Numbered from the stretch's first letter, positions 1 through 10,040 are shown. The stretch: DNA of 64,000 nt from Endomychus coccineus (GCA_958510875.1 OY294068.1:196812315-196876314); one strand, 5' to 3'. Notes: generated from the sequence alone by a model not told the origin. A program made the numbers and translations.

Positions 1-106
1 GATTCTCTCAGATAGATCACTCCATGTGGTGGTTGACGGAGTATTCTCCGCTACAATGGCTTATCAGCGCAGGTGTTCCACAGGGATCTATCTTGGCACC
101 AACTTT
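1..106 (+). pseudogene. LINE family J reverse transcriptase scrap
   Basis: Fragment of a non-LTR retrotransposon reverse transcriptase. One frame reads LSDRSLHVVVDGV; after a one-base insertion near position 62 a second frame reads the palm motif AGVPQGSILAPTF. The same text recurs at 10498-10890, 25465-25672 and 38875-39018, so this is one dispersed family, called J here. The fragment starts at the window edge, so its true left end is unknown. It stops exactly where mariner transposase sequence on the other strand begins. The GVPQGS block is the classic RT domain 4/5 signature; assignment to a Jockey-like clade is inference. Confidence 0.7.
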
Positions 107-345
107 CGCATCAAGTCGGCGTCGAATCGATCCAACAGCTCTGTATAATATACGCCGGTGATCGTATTGCCCTTTTCAAGGTAATCGTAGTGGACGATAC
201 CGTCTGCATCCCAAAAACTGTCGCCATGACTTTGTCGGACTATGAACCCACTTTGGCCTTTTTCGGTAGAACAAGGATACGTTGTGATGGATCCATATTT
301 CGTCCACCATTTGCTTGCTTTCGATGGATATTAAAACAGAACTGA
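107..345 (-). pseudogene. mariner transposase fragment (catalytic core)
   Basis: On the minus strand, from 227 down to 108, the frame reads MATVFWDADGIVHYDYLEKG, followed by YYTELLDRF. This is the segment around the first catalytic aspartate (FWD) of mariner transposases, the DDE/D enzymes that cut and paste elements with TA target sites. Upstream, 345-228 retains scraps such as WIHH in other frames, so it is frameshifted. Neither the other catalytic residues nor inverted terminal repeats are visible. It abuts a LINE fragment, suggesting insertion into it or joint deletion. It is a dead fragment; family assignment is fairly secure from the motif. Confidence 0.72.
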
Positions 346-1190
346 ATGACATAGTTTATCAGTCTGAAAATTTTAATGAGTTTTAATCAAAGATGATACA
401 TCATAAATGTCACAAGGGATTTTCGATTGTGGCGCCGTCAGTTTTATTTTTCAGAGACTTTTCACCTTATCCTCGTACGTTGTCAAATGTCTTTAACCAT
501 TCCCCCTCGCGTTTCAGCTTCTCAACACAATGTATGTAAGTCAATTGTAACTTGTAGAAGCGAGCGTCCAATTGAATATTATTTATGTGAGAGCTCTCGT
601 TAATGCGACATGTTAATTAGCAGATAAACTCGAACAGAAGACGACGATGATGATGCAGCTTCGATTAACTAGCTCAAATCAATCTTTCACTATACTCAGA
701 TTAAACAAGTTGTCGCTGTGAGAGATGCCTAATAGAAATATCAGGATTGCGAATAAGAAAACCATTGCAAATTGATCGTCGTAATGCAATAGCTCTCACT
801 TTCCTTTTTGAACGTAATTTATAATCGATTTCGTCGATGAATTGTGACGCAAAAAGAAACAAAAATCAGTCAATTGCTTCAGTAAAGATACCTTTAATTA
901 TTGTCAAACCTTGACAGAACGCCCGTGTTGCGTTTCATACTTTCATATTCACGTTTAGTGGCAACAAACTAGAATCGAATGAGTCGAATTATTAATTACA
1001 CTTTTATTCAATTAGCTTTATTGTACTAACACCCTGAAATAGAAAGTATTTATTGCATAAAGCCTATTTGTCATTTTATACAACTTTTGAATGAATTCAA
1101 GAAAAGGTATTAAACTTATTTAAATGTAAGAATGATTGTTCTGTTTAAAATAATTATTCCTTCGAAAACAAATAAATCTAGCCAGAATAA
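346..1190. other. AT-rich stretch, nothing recognised
   Basis: No coding signature, repeat array or RNA gene could be recognised in this AT-rich sequence. Confidence 0.5.
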
Positions 1191-1191
1191 G

Positions 1192-1290
1192 AAAGAAATA
1201 ATCACCCAAGAGCCAACATGAGAGTAAACAAAATTAAAAAACAAAATATGCCTGTTCAAATACTATTTGGAGTTGGTAATACGAATAAGG
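1192..1290 (-). mobile_element. Penelope-like family C terminal scrap
   Basis: The stretch shares ATGCCTGTTCAAATACTATT and nearby blocks (AATAATCACCC, GAGTAAAC) with the family C Penelope-like ends at 29380-29510 and 41770-41890. The hammerhead-like segment between these blocks is deleted here. It is very short, so the call rests on the shared blocks in the same order. Confidence 0.4.
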
Positions 1291-1299
1291 AACTACCTT

Positions 1300-2186
1300 T
1301 ACTAATATCACAAATCAACGAACAAATAGTAATTTAAACAACAAATTTATATGAAGATATACACGAAGGTGTAAATTATCATTTCCAGTCTCCCCCCACC
1401 CCTTTCATCCATTCACAGAATCCATCATTGGATCATTAGAACAGAATCGAGATGGACAAACGTTCTGGAAATATACCAGACGAATGATAATACGCCTTTC
1501 TGGTATCCGTAGCTTGGCAATGTGTTTGAACTACTCGTTACGTATAGTTTATTTTTCGTGTTAAAATTCCCAAACAATTACCACCTTCTTGAATCACATG
1601 ACATTTTGCAATTAAAACAGGCAGAACGCCTGTCACGCCTTCAACACATTAGAACTTTAAAGTCATGGATGGTCAATTTCACAGAACAAATAAACATACA
1701 TATCAATCATTCGATCACGTATTGCTTTGTTATTAACTAATAACGTTTGACTTAAGCTTTTCTTGCAGGTAATCTACTTTATGTTCTTGTTTACATGTCT
1801 CAACTACCTAATAAACCTGCATATTTGTTAACAACTACACACCACTCCATCCTATACAATTCGATGGATGTGTTTCATCTTCGAATTTCATAGAATCGAA
1901 TTTTTGCCATTGTTCGAAATATTTTCTTGTTCGGCATCTGCCCAATATATCGAAGACTTCATCCACTGCAGTAAATAAACACATGAAAGATAGATAAAAA
2001 TCTATTAATTACAACAATACAAAAATTTACAAAAATTCAATGGTGGAAGACGTTACTTTGTGAATATTTATCATATTGATATAATAAAATGAAACACTTT
2101 ATGTTTTTGTTTTTTATCACAAATTGTGACTATAGTATAGACACTAGAATGTTATCTTCAAACGATACCAATGTATGAAAATATGA
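1300..2186. other. AT-rich stretch, nothing recognised
   Basis: An open frame of 72 codons at 1522-1740 has no family resemblance and ordinary AT-rich composition. No other feature could be supported. Confidence 0.5.
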
Positions 2187-2194
2187 ATAATCTC

Positions 2195-2797
2195 GTGTCC
2201 TCGAACTGCGTGGCTAAAATAAAACCGAAGATTCTTTGATTCGAAAAAAATTTGATGAGCCTTTTTACTTTTGCCTCAAGTGTCTTGTTTAGCCGGTAGA
2301 GGGATTCAAAGTTGCAAAAATAATTTTGTTTTTTCGGTATAACTTGAGAACGTGATGGAGGACTTTTACAATATTTGGCAGGTGAGTTACTGTCAATAAT
2401 AGCCGTTTTTGGAAGTGGAGCATAGAGCCTTAGAGACCATAGAAATGGCTCAAACTTGAGGATGTAACGGGAAAAGTGTCCAGAACTTTTTTGTGGTCGA
2501 TGTAATGCACTCTATATTTTTCATGTAGATAGCATATTTAATTTGAAAACTTTTCCTACTCTTAGAAAATTTTGATAGAATCAACGGATTAGCTTGAAAA
2601 AAATAATTTTCGAGTCTCTGCAATTTTGCCTTACTAATTTTACTTGATTAAAATACCTTAGTTTCCTTTGCTTTTCTAATGTCATTTTGGCATTTGAAGA
2701 ATTTATTCTCAAAACTGTCAGTTTTTACTTTGCTTTCCGTAAAAATTTTATAAAATTATGGCTCAAAATTTCACTAACACTGAAATGGTTAATATCT
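2195..2797 (+). repeat. left terminal inverted repeat
   Basis: Reads inward from CGTGTCCTCGAACTGCG and matches the complement of 3895-4473 almost throughout, including TTGTTTAGCCGGTAGAGGG and GGGAAAAGTGTCCAGAAC. Its inner end (2758 onward) carries a copy of the transposase start codon and first codons, MAQNFTNTEMV, facing right. The inverted repeat therefore extends into coding sequence. Confidence 0.85.
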
Positions 2798-2903
2798 CGG
2801 TAAAACACGAATAATAAAAACAATAGAAATGGGGAAACGATGTGATTATTTAGGAAAAACAAATGCTACATTAAAAGAAACAACAAAACTTTTTGGGAAA
2901 TCG

Positions 2904-3937
2904 CTAAGGCATCAATTGTTCGAAATGTTGCCCATTTTCCTGAATACACAAATTAATTCGTTTCAAGAAATTGGATTGAACTCTGGCTAGTACTTCAGGA
3001 TCATTCTTCAATAAATCCGCTTCATGATTAATTCGTTGCAACAATTCCTCTCGTGTGTTTACTGGAGCTGCATAAACTTTCGACTTCAAAGCGCCCCATA
3101 GAAAATCAGGGGAGCGGGCCGGCCAGTTCACTGGTGCATCGTGTCCTCTACCTATTCAGCGATCTGGATATTCCGCATTCAAATGTCGCCTCACAGCTAA
3201 TGTGAAATGAGGAGGTGCACCATCATGGATAAACCAAAGGCCACGACGAATGTGTAAGGGCAAGTCTTCCAACAGTTTAAGTAGCCTTTGTTCCAAAAAG
3301 TTCAAGTAGTTCTCCTCGTTCAATCGATCGGGTATAACGGTACGGCCAATAATAAAGTTATCCACAATTCCAACCCAAACATTGATTTTAGTTTGATTCT
3401 GAAAATATGTAACTTCCGTTTCATGAGGATTTTCATCAGCATAGAAATGTTCATTATGGAGGTTAAAAATACCACATCTCGTGAAAGTAGCTCCGTCCGT
3501 GAACAGAATTCTTCTACAAAAATTGGGGTTTGCGTTTTGTCTTTGGACAATAAGCCGACAGAAATCTAGCCGATGACCTGGATCCATGGGCAATAAGTCT
3601 TGAACTGTTTTAATATGATAGGGATACAACAGTTCTTCTTTCAGTACATTATGAACTAATGATTTTGAGGCTCCAATACGAAGTCCCAAACGTAGTGTGC
3701 TTATCCCAGGTTCAGTTTCAACCGCTTCCAGTATCTCTTCTTCGAGCTCTAACGTCCTTCTTGTCCGTCTGCGTCCAGTTTCTCTGCGATTTGCTTCAAA
3801 TTTGCCAGTTTCGCGAAGGTTTGCCGATTTGGAATTCTGCGATGCGGATATCTTTCCTTTCTCCGGCCATTGCAACGACAAAGTCCATAAATCAATAACA
3901 TATCAACCATTTCAGTGTTAGTGAAAATTTGAGCCAT
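2904..3937 (-). pseudogene. mariner-like transposase, frameshifted and interrupted
   Basis: Transposase of the insect family with an N-terminal DUF4817-like helix-turn-helix and a DDE_3 core. The start at 3937 gives MAQIFTNTEMVDMLLIYG. The reading frame slips near 3820, then continues (3881 frame) with LRETGKFEANRRE, a paired-like middle helix, then LFTDGATFTR (first catalytic D; the usual following E is G), FIHDGAPPHF (second D) and NWPARSPDF (third D). An in-frame TGA at 3156-3158 replaces the Trp expected before IGRG. About six residues (the LTPLDF block) are missing after SPD. The frame slip looks like a deletion between two copies of AACCTTCGC, which is inference. The product would bind its own inverted repeats; it is inactive as read. 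Confidence 0.88.
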
Positions 3938-4473
3938 AATTTTATAAAATTTTCACGGAAAGCAAAGTAAAAACTGACAGTTTTGAGAATAAATTCTTCA
4001 AATGCCAAAATGACATTAGAAAAGCAAAGGCAACTAATTTTAATCAAGCCAAAATTGCAGAGACTGGAAAATTAATTTTTTCCGTTGATTTTATCAAAAT
4101 TTTTTAAGAGTAAGAAAAGTTTTCAAATTAGATAAGCTATCTACATAAAAATATCGAGTGAATTACATTGACCACAAAAAAGTTCTGGACACTTTTCCCG
4201 TTACATCCTCAAGTTTGAGCCATTTCTATGGTCTCTAAGGCTCTGTGCTCCACTCTCAAAAATGGCCATTATTAACAGTAACTCACTTGCTAAATATTGT
4301 AAAAGTCCTCCATCACGTTCTCAAGTTATATCGAAAAAACAAAATTATTTTTGCAACTTCGAAGCCCTCTACCGGCTAAACAAGACACTTGAGGCAAAAG
4401 TAAAAATGCTCATCAACTTTTTTTCGAATCAAAGAATCTTCGGTTTTATTTTGGCCACGCAGTTCGAGGACAC
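3895..4473 (-). repeat. right terminal inverted repeat
   Basis: Complementary to 2195-2797. Inner part holds the first codons of the transposase itself (ATG at 3937-3935); outer part ends GCAGTTCGAGGACACCCTG then TATA. An open frame at 4262-4489 lies wholly inside this arm and is not a gene. Confidence 0.85.
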
Positions 4474-4479
4474 CCTGTA

Positions 4480-4750
4480 TAAGACATGAAAATATATGCC
4501 AAGAGATGATTTATTGGGAATCCTATAGCTGATTCATTATTCTGTGTGAAAAACTATTAAATTATTAAATTGACAATAATTTTGGCTAAGGGAAAGATCA
4601 AAAGCTTGTTCTATCTCAAATATTAATATGAAATCCCCATTAATAGTCTGGTCAAATAAGTCGTAAAAAATGTGAAAACTCTGAAAAAAAAACAGACTGA
4701 ACCAATCAATTTTATTTTTCTTGTAAATCGTTCCTGGTCGCATACTGGAC
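4480..4750. other. flank of transposon, nothing recognised
   Basis: AT-rich. A 68-codon minus-strand frame (4743-4537) has no recognisable content. Confidence 0.4.
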
Positions 4751-5080
4751 GATACTGAACTTTAAGATCTGGTCGCTTGGACATTTTTTCAATTGTTGAA
4801 CTGGAAATTGGCCAATTTTCATGGTCAATTCATTGAAAAATTATTGAAAAATTTGTAAATTTGCTAAGTATCCCCAAAATTGGCTGACAAACTCCACTCG
4901 GGGGTTTTAGAGGTCGCGGATCACGATTTCGAAGTTAGATTTACCATTTTCGACCACTTTAGCTAGAAATTGGCCAATTTTATGTCAGAAAAATGGCCAA
5001 ATCAGATCATTTCGCAATTTTTGCTAAACTTGACTAGAAAATTGCGTGGTTGACATTACGTGAATTCAAAATTAGACACC
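4751..5080. repeat. dispersed GGGGTCGC-type repeat, copy 1
   Basis: Contains ACTCGGGGGTTTTAGAGGTC followed by GCGGATCACGATTTCGAAGT. The block recurs at 6487-6535 and 25200-25250, and as the complement inside the tandem repeat at 42969-43243. Surrounding text (GGCCAATTTT, TTGGCCA repeats) is also internally repetitive. Probably a widespread satellite-derived or MITE-derived family. Confidence 0.5.
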
Positions 5081-5214
5081 ATTTTCTTGTACTAAACTAT
5101 TTCATTTATTTTACATAGTCTATTTTATATATTAAGTTATGTTCAAATGAATTGTTATTATTATTGAAGTTTTTGTTGCAAATATTTGAAATAGTGGAGA
5201 GGTGATCTGATCTG

Positions 5215-5360
5215 TTATATCGGTTTTTATTTAAAGCTGAAATACATCGCGAGACCAGCAGCCTGTTACTGCAACACGATTCAATGCTATTAAAATAACA
5301 ACACAATGACATCTATCAGACATTGTGTCTAAGAGTCTGAGCTTCGGCTAGACATAATCA
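5215..5360 (-). repeat. dispersed repeat shared with 21183-21300
   Basis: The minus strand reads AAGCTCAGACTCTTAGACAC, then AATGTC...TGTCATTG...TTAATAGCATTGAAT...GGTCTCGCGATGTATTTCAG. The plus strand at 21183-21300 carries the same order with scattered changes. Copies are about 120 bp; identity unknown, perhaps an untranslated part of a LINE. A 68-codon frame here is not credible as a gene. Confidence 0.55.
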
Positions 5361-6235
5361 TTTTTCCGGATTTCATTTGAGGTATTAAAAATATTCGAAG
5401 AAAGTGATAATGATAAAACACATTGGCAAAGAAAAGATTGTATAATATTGACTTTGCAAATAAAGTAATCAAGGCGCACATGTACATAATGTTTCAAGTG
5501 GTATGAAATTGTTTTTGCAATATGGGTGTTGAATGAGACCCTTCACCACTAACCAACCAATTACCATAGCGTAATTTTAGATAAGTATGTTTAATTTTTT
5601 ATCGTTGCAATACTGAAGTTATCTTAGACATTGTTCATGTGCAGCTCATCTTGAATTAAAAAGGTATAATTTTCTCTACCATATCTACATATTATTAATA
5701 ACATTTTGTGGTGTGTGAGAACACAGTACGTTCTAAACTATTTTGAAGAATAATATAATAAATGTCTAAATTACGACATGTGAGTGAATAGGGTTGAAGG
5801 TTCGATGAACCAGTCGTATCGTATAGTAATATAATATTTTGAAGGCGTCGATCCGATCTTTCTACCTCAACTTCAGGTAGATGGTTGTGTTGTAAAACCA
5901 GGTAGTTTTAATGCGACTCTTAAAATCCCTGGTACGTCAGAACAACCCGTCACGATTTCCAAAGAGGGTTAATTGGTTTTATTTTTATCTCGTCCGTGGA
6001 AATTAATGTTCAAATCTCGACAATTTGTTATTAAGTTATTCATGAAACAGATCAACATTATAATTAGGTGCAATTAAACTTGTTAGGAATCATTTGGAAT
6101 TAATATTTCGACAATGTTATACAACATCATATGATCAAGAATCGTTGTTCTATAGTCTAGAGGAATTTTGTATCGAACTTCTTATCCAAGATGTCAGGGA
6201 TTGGTAAAGCATCACTCAAATGATGAAGAATTGTT
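5361..6235. other. AT-rich stretch, nothing recognised
   Basis: No reading frame, repeat array or RNA gene could be supported. Confidence 0.45.
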
Positions 6236-6239
6236 ATTA

Positions 6240-6540
6240 TTTAGGAGTAGTCGAGAAGGTGAAGCCCAAATGGTCGAATAAAAAAGTGGCTGAACCGATT
6301 TGGACCCTTTTTTTTTAAATCGATTCTAGAAGTCATTAAAAAAAACTTACCAGTTTGTTTGTTGTTTACATGCATTTTAATATTTCTACATAGGAAAATG
6401 CATCTTTCTGAATGCACTTACAGGAGCTAAAATTCAATGTGAAAAAAAGTGTGCAAATATAACCGGAATAGGCCATAATTTACTTACTCGGGGGTTTTTT
6501 GGAGGTCGCTGATTACGATACTGAAGTTGAAAACGGTTCA
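6240..6540. repeat. dispersed GGGGTCGC-type repeat, copy 2
   Basis: Contains TTACTCGGGGGTTTTTTGGA followed by GGTCGCTGATTACGATACTG. Related to the blocks at 4895-4945, 25200-25250 and 42969-43243. The upstream part (GAACCGATTTGGACCC) resembles the GTTTGGACCGATT block of the 141-bp tandem repeat. Confidence 0.45.
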
Positions 6541-6544
6541 TCAA

Positions 6545-6810
6545 ATTTACGTTTTTCATACACCGTTGTGGAGAGGCTTCCAAGACCTTTCAAATGACGT
6601 ATCACTCAACCCCTCTCCTTTATTCAATTTTGAGGGATTGAAGCGCCCCCTATTAGGGGGTTGCTCGTTCAAGCCTCAAATATACGTCAAAAGATGTCCC
6701 CCAAACAAAATCATTCGACGTGTTTCGGGAGATTTTTCCACTCGCTATGGGATAATAAATATACGGGGTGGCTCGTCTGAGATGGAACACCCTGTATATA
6801 GAACTCTTTG
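6545..6810. mobile_element. MITE-like remnant ending ACACCCTGTATA
   Basis: The block ends at 6787-6798 with ACACCCTGTATA, the same end motif as the mariner-like transposon at 4471-4481. Such termini mark Tc1/mariner-superfamily elements and their non-autonomous derivatives. The opposite end was not found, so boundaries are approximate. Overlapping open frames on both strands have no family resemblance. Confidence 0.35.
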
Positions 6811-7167
6811 GGTGAAAGTGTATGAGAATGGCATGCTTCTCAAGTAACCGCAACTTGGAAAGGGTTAACCTCCAGTCAAAAAAAAAATGCGGATGCTGTA
6901 TCTCGAGATCTAGGAGTCGGGGAAAATTAGGTCTGTGAGATGAATTGGTCATTGAACCGTCCTCCAACGATAAGCCATAATGCCGTCGGGTTAATGTTCA
7001 GACCATCAATATCGCTCTGGCTCTTAGACTATAAAGTCGTCTCCAGGAAATTCGTGAAATTATCCTTTGGAATGGGATGAAACTCGTGAGGGAGGTTCTC
7101 TTGAGGTTGCCGGTCCATGACCATGACCCTCAATGGTCACTTGGTGGAAACTTGAACTTCTTTGCCT

Positions 7168-7170
<3 letters not shown>

Positions 7171-7246
<76 letters not shown>
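7171..7246 (+). repeat. (GA)38 microsatellite
   Basis: Uninterrupted GA dinucleotide run of 76 bases. Encodes only a meaningless Glu-Arg run in one frame; likely length-polymorphic. Confidence 0.97.
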
Positions 7247-7248
<2 letters not shown>

Positions 7249-8046
7249 AACCCTCCAGGGTATGTGTATGGTTCGGCATGTATGTGAGCCACATAGAATT
7301 TTTTCCGCGTCTATCTTTGATGATTTAGAAATTTAAGATTATTAAAATATCGTAAAAAATGATCATCCAATGACGTTAGAAGAGAAATATAATCATGAGG
7401 AATTTAATGCTTCACCATGGATGCGACGACGAAGTTCTTAATAATTGTTTAAATCGAATGCCAATATTATGTTTGATTGAACCAAAAAGAATCATATCTT
7501 TATAGATAAGCAGTACTAATATGCTCTCCACAATGTACTAAACCGAGTAAATATATTGCTCAAACACTATTTGCTAGATATCTTAAGTGGTTCCTCTAGT
7601 CTACGATATAATAAGCCTTTTCTAGATTAATTTCTTCTAAGCAATCAAGATACCATGAGATAATGTGAGATTGTCAGGTTTTATTTATCAAGCGAGTTGC
7701 TTTAAAAATAATTTCAGATCAAATATTTATACACTGGTCTAGTAAACAATGTAATTTAATAACAAGATCAGTACGACAACACATACACACTGTCAATGTT
7801 AGAATGATTCACCCAGATGAATGTAATGGTTAGTGGTTGCCTCGCATCGTCTTGGACCTCCAGAAAGAAACATTGTATTAAGACCAATTGCTACGTAAAT
7901 TACGTCGTGATGAATTAATGAGTTGAGAAATTGGAGGGGCAACGAGACGTTTTACTCCCTTTAATATGACCACTTGTTTATATTTATTGTGTGCAGGGTC
8001 GGATTTCGCTCGTTTTCAATTGTTGAATATTGACTTGAGTATTCCA
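7247..8046. other. AT-rich stretch, nothing recognised
   Basis: No coding, RNA or repeat signature could be supported. Confidence 0.45.
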
Positions 8047-8101
8047 GATGAAATTACATATAAAAATTCTCGGGAAATAGGTCACATTAACACTTTGTTT
8101 T
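8047..8101 (-). repeat. inverted 5' tail of Penelope A1
   Basis: Complement of 10041-10092 (AAGTGTTAATGTGACCTATT then TCCCGAGAATTTTTATAT). Marks the left boundary of the Penelope insertion. Confidence 0.8.
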
Positions 8102-8216
8102 AAACTTTCTTCAATCCTATCATTGAAGAGAGAATAAACAAATATATAATCTTGGCCCGCTTTTATTCTTAGTCTACATTTATGATTTACCACTACATCT
8201 GAAGTCCAAATTATCT

Positions 8217-8949
8217 ATGTTTGCTGATGATACAAAACTATATGCAAATCCCTTGACATGCTATAACATTTTACTAAAAGATTTAAAAATCATTTCTGCC
8301 TGGTGTCAAAGCTGGCAACTGCCCCTAAATATAGACCAACCCTCAAAATACTTACTCTGTAGATGGAATTCATATCATCTGATCTTAAATGGGATAAACA
8401 TACAGTGGTGACTTCAAGGAAAGCAAACTACGTTCTCTATTTGATTCGCAAAACCTTCAAATCTCCATCTCCTGAGACAATGTGTAAACTTTTTAAAACA
8501 TATGTGCGGCCTATACTCGAGTTCGCGTCACCAGTGTGGTCACCATATTTTGTAAAAGACATTGAGTTACTTGAGAAAATTCAACGCCGTGCAACAAAAG
8601 TTTAAGACAAATGAGGAACTTATCATATAATGAAAGATTGAATGTTTACAAATTGCCGTCTCTTCAGCAAAGACGTGTGCGGGGAGACTTATTAATTGTG
8701 TATAGAGCTATTTCTCAGCTTTTTAGTGTTGAACTCAGTTACATGTTACCAAGAAATTCGGATCCACGGTTGCGTGGCCACAGCAAGAAACTTAGTTATA
8801 CGGGCTTCAGTACTTTACCTAGACAGTTTTTTTGGTCTAACCGGGTAGTGTCCAAATGGAACAGCCTACCCGAAGAAACTGTTAGTGCTCATTCAGTTAA
8901 CTCTTTTCAAAACCATTTAGATAGTAATGTCTCTCTGTTAAATCTGTAA
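8217..8949 (+). pseudogene. LINE reverse transcriptase C-terminal region
   Basis: Three pieces: 8217-8411, 8363-8605 and 8611-8949. First piece begins at the catalytic FADD box; the second covers the thumb (RKTFKSPSPETMCKLFKTYV); the third, about 112 residues, is the C-terminal domain with RLNVYKLPSLQQRRVRGDL. One frameshift (about 8365-8400) and one stop (8603-8605) separate them. It is part of the LINE at 8151-9091. Confidence 0.82.
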
Positions 8950-9064
8950 ATTATTCTCGTTTTATTCAGCTTCAGTTATGCATATCTTATTTTTTTTTAG
9001 TTAAGGATATCATATACTTTTTTTTTGGACTTTACAGGCTTTGGCCTCAGTCTTAGCGATTTCG

Positions 9065-9091
9065 TATAATAATAATAATAATGATAATAAT
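9065..9091 (+). repeat. (ATA)n tail of CR1-like LINE
   Basis: A TAATAA run with a single G interruption, directly at the LINE/Penelope junction; this is the LINE's 3' microsatellite tail. Confidence 0.75.
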
Positions 9092-9604
9092 GGTTCGTCG
9101 TATAATAATAGCATAAAAGGTAATACAGACAATTATATAACTTCCCCATACATTCCGGAGACCTCAGAGAAAATGAAGAAATGTTTGAAAAAGTACGATA
9201 TAAATGTTGCGCATAAACCTACTAACTGTGTTGGAAAATATTTCTCAAATCTAAAACCTGTAATACCTAACGATAAACAAACCCATACAGTATATAAATT
9301 GAATTGATTAGATTGTGATGGGACTTATACTGGAATCTCTAAACAATATTTACAAAAAAGAATGTATGGCCATAAGTATAGCACAAGAAATAATAACTTA
9401 GAAAATTCCACCGCCCTTGCTAAGCACTGCTTTGATTATAACCATCAATTTGATTACAAAAATGTTAATATTTTAACTAAGGAAACCAATTATTATAAAA
9501 GATCTATCCTGGAGATGATTCACATAAAACGTGACTCCAAATCTGTAAATCATAGGACAGATACTCAAAATCTAAGTCATATTTATACTAATTTGATTAA
9601 ATAA
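9092..9604 (+). pseudogene. Penelope A1 GIY-YIG endonuclease domain, interrupted
   Basis: C-terminal endonuclease of a Penelope-like protein. Visible: YIPETSEKMKKCLKK (linker), KPTNCVGKYFSNLKP, HTVYKLN, a TGA at 9305-9307, then LDCDGTYTGISKQYLQKRMY with the GIY-YIG pair VYK...YTG and the Arg of KRMYGH, then TALAKHCFDYNHQ and YKRSILEMIHI. In copy A2 the TGA codon is TGT (Cys), so this stop is a private mutation. The domain nicks target DNA for priming. Frame ends at 9604. No upstream RT remains beyond the 44 bases before the LINE. Confidence 0.82.
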
Positions 9605-9988
9605 AATCTCTTGCAAATTCCTACATGCGTCTTTATAGTGTTAAAAATATATTTTAGGAAGAATGCTTGAAAGTAATATTCCAGTACAGGTCTGAAACCT
9701 TTCTCAAGTACCTCATAAATCTTACATCTGGTTCGAAAGTAGGTACTCAACAAATAACTTCGATCTCAGTTGTTATGAGACTATACCAACATGCGCTTGT
9801 ATATTATAAGAATATTACAGAATAGTGGATTCTTGCTACAAAAATTTTTTATACTTTAATATTGACGATACAATTTCGATTATTCGTGGTTCTGTTCGTT
9901 TCGACTACGTGGGCTTTTTTGATTGAAATTTGTGCGATATGGATGCTTGTGCTATAATTATTTTTAATAAACCCTTTTTACATAATAA
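9605..9988 (+). other. Penelope A1 3' untranslated region
   Basis: Matches the 16660-16890 region of copy A2 in scattered blocks (AATTCCTACATGCGTCTTTA, GTTCGTTTCG). Leads into the hammerhead-like motif. Confidence 0.55.
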
Positions 9989-10030
9989 GTCTTCTGATGA
10001 TGGTCGTGAGACCGAAACGTACGTAAAGAC
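9989..10030 (+). ncRNA. hammerhead-ribozyme-like motif (Penelope A1)
   Basis: Helix I: GTCTT (9989-9993) pairs AAGAC (10026-10030). Core CTGATGA at 9994-10000, one extra T, helix II GGTC/GACC with a GTGA loop, core GAAA at 10014-10017, minimal helix III (A-T, C-G) with loop GTAC (10019-10022), and cleavage triplet GTA (10023-10025). Hammerheads with tiny helix III are known from Penelope-like terminal repeats. The extra T between CTGANGA and helix II is present in every family here. Activity is inferred only. Confidence 0.72.
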
Positions 10031-10040
10031 GAAAATTTAA

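Larger units (their letters stand above)
2188..4479 (-). mobile_element. mariner/Tc1-superfamily transposon with ~600-bp TIRs
   Basis: A DNA transposon bounded by long inverted repeats (about 2195-2797 and 3895-4473) around a decayed transposase on the minus strand. The right end reads GGACACCCTGTATA and the left end is its diverged complement (CGTGTCC preceded by TA). TA target duplication is the rule for this superfamily, and TA dinucleotides flank both ends here. Inverted repeats this long are unusual for the superfamily, whose arms are commonly tens of bases to a couple of hundred. They have several indels and mismatches, so the insertion is not recent. The enzyme is broken (see transposase entry), so any movement would need a helper. 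Confidence 0.85.
8151..9091 (+). mobile_element. 5'-truncated CR1-like LINE nested in Penelope A1
   Basis: Encodes the end of a reverse transcriptase and its C-terminal region: LGPLLFLVYIYDLP, then FADDTKLYAN (catalytic FADD), CQSWQLPLNI, TYVRPILEFASPVWSP, LEKIQRRATK, and KWNSLPEETVSAHSVNSFQ. Frames change near 8360 and a TAA falls at 8603-8605, so it is dead. The 3' end carries TTTGGACTTTACAGGCTTTG and a (TAA)n tail, typical of CR1-type LINEs. The left edge is precise: Penelope text AATATATAAT ends at 8150 and resumes GGTTCGTCG at 9092, continuous in the copy at 16180. A target duplication would be hidden in the ATAAT tail. Confidence 0.85.

Noticed and set aside
3288..3921. Plus-strand open frames over the transposase (3288-3569, 3659-3898, 3697-3921)
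   Set aside because: Shadows of the minus-strand transposase, whose motifs are unmistakable.
4262..4489. 75-codon plus frame
   Set aside because: Lies entirely within the right terminal inverted repeat.
7133..7336. 67-codon frame with Glu-Arg run
   Set aside because: Translation of the GA microsatellite.
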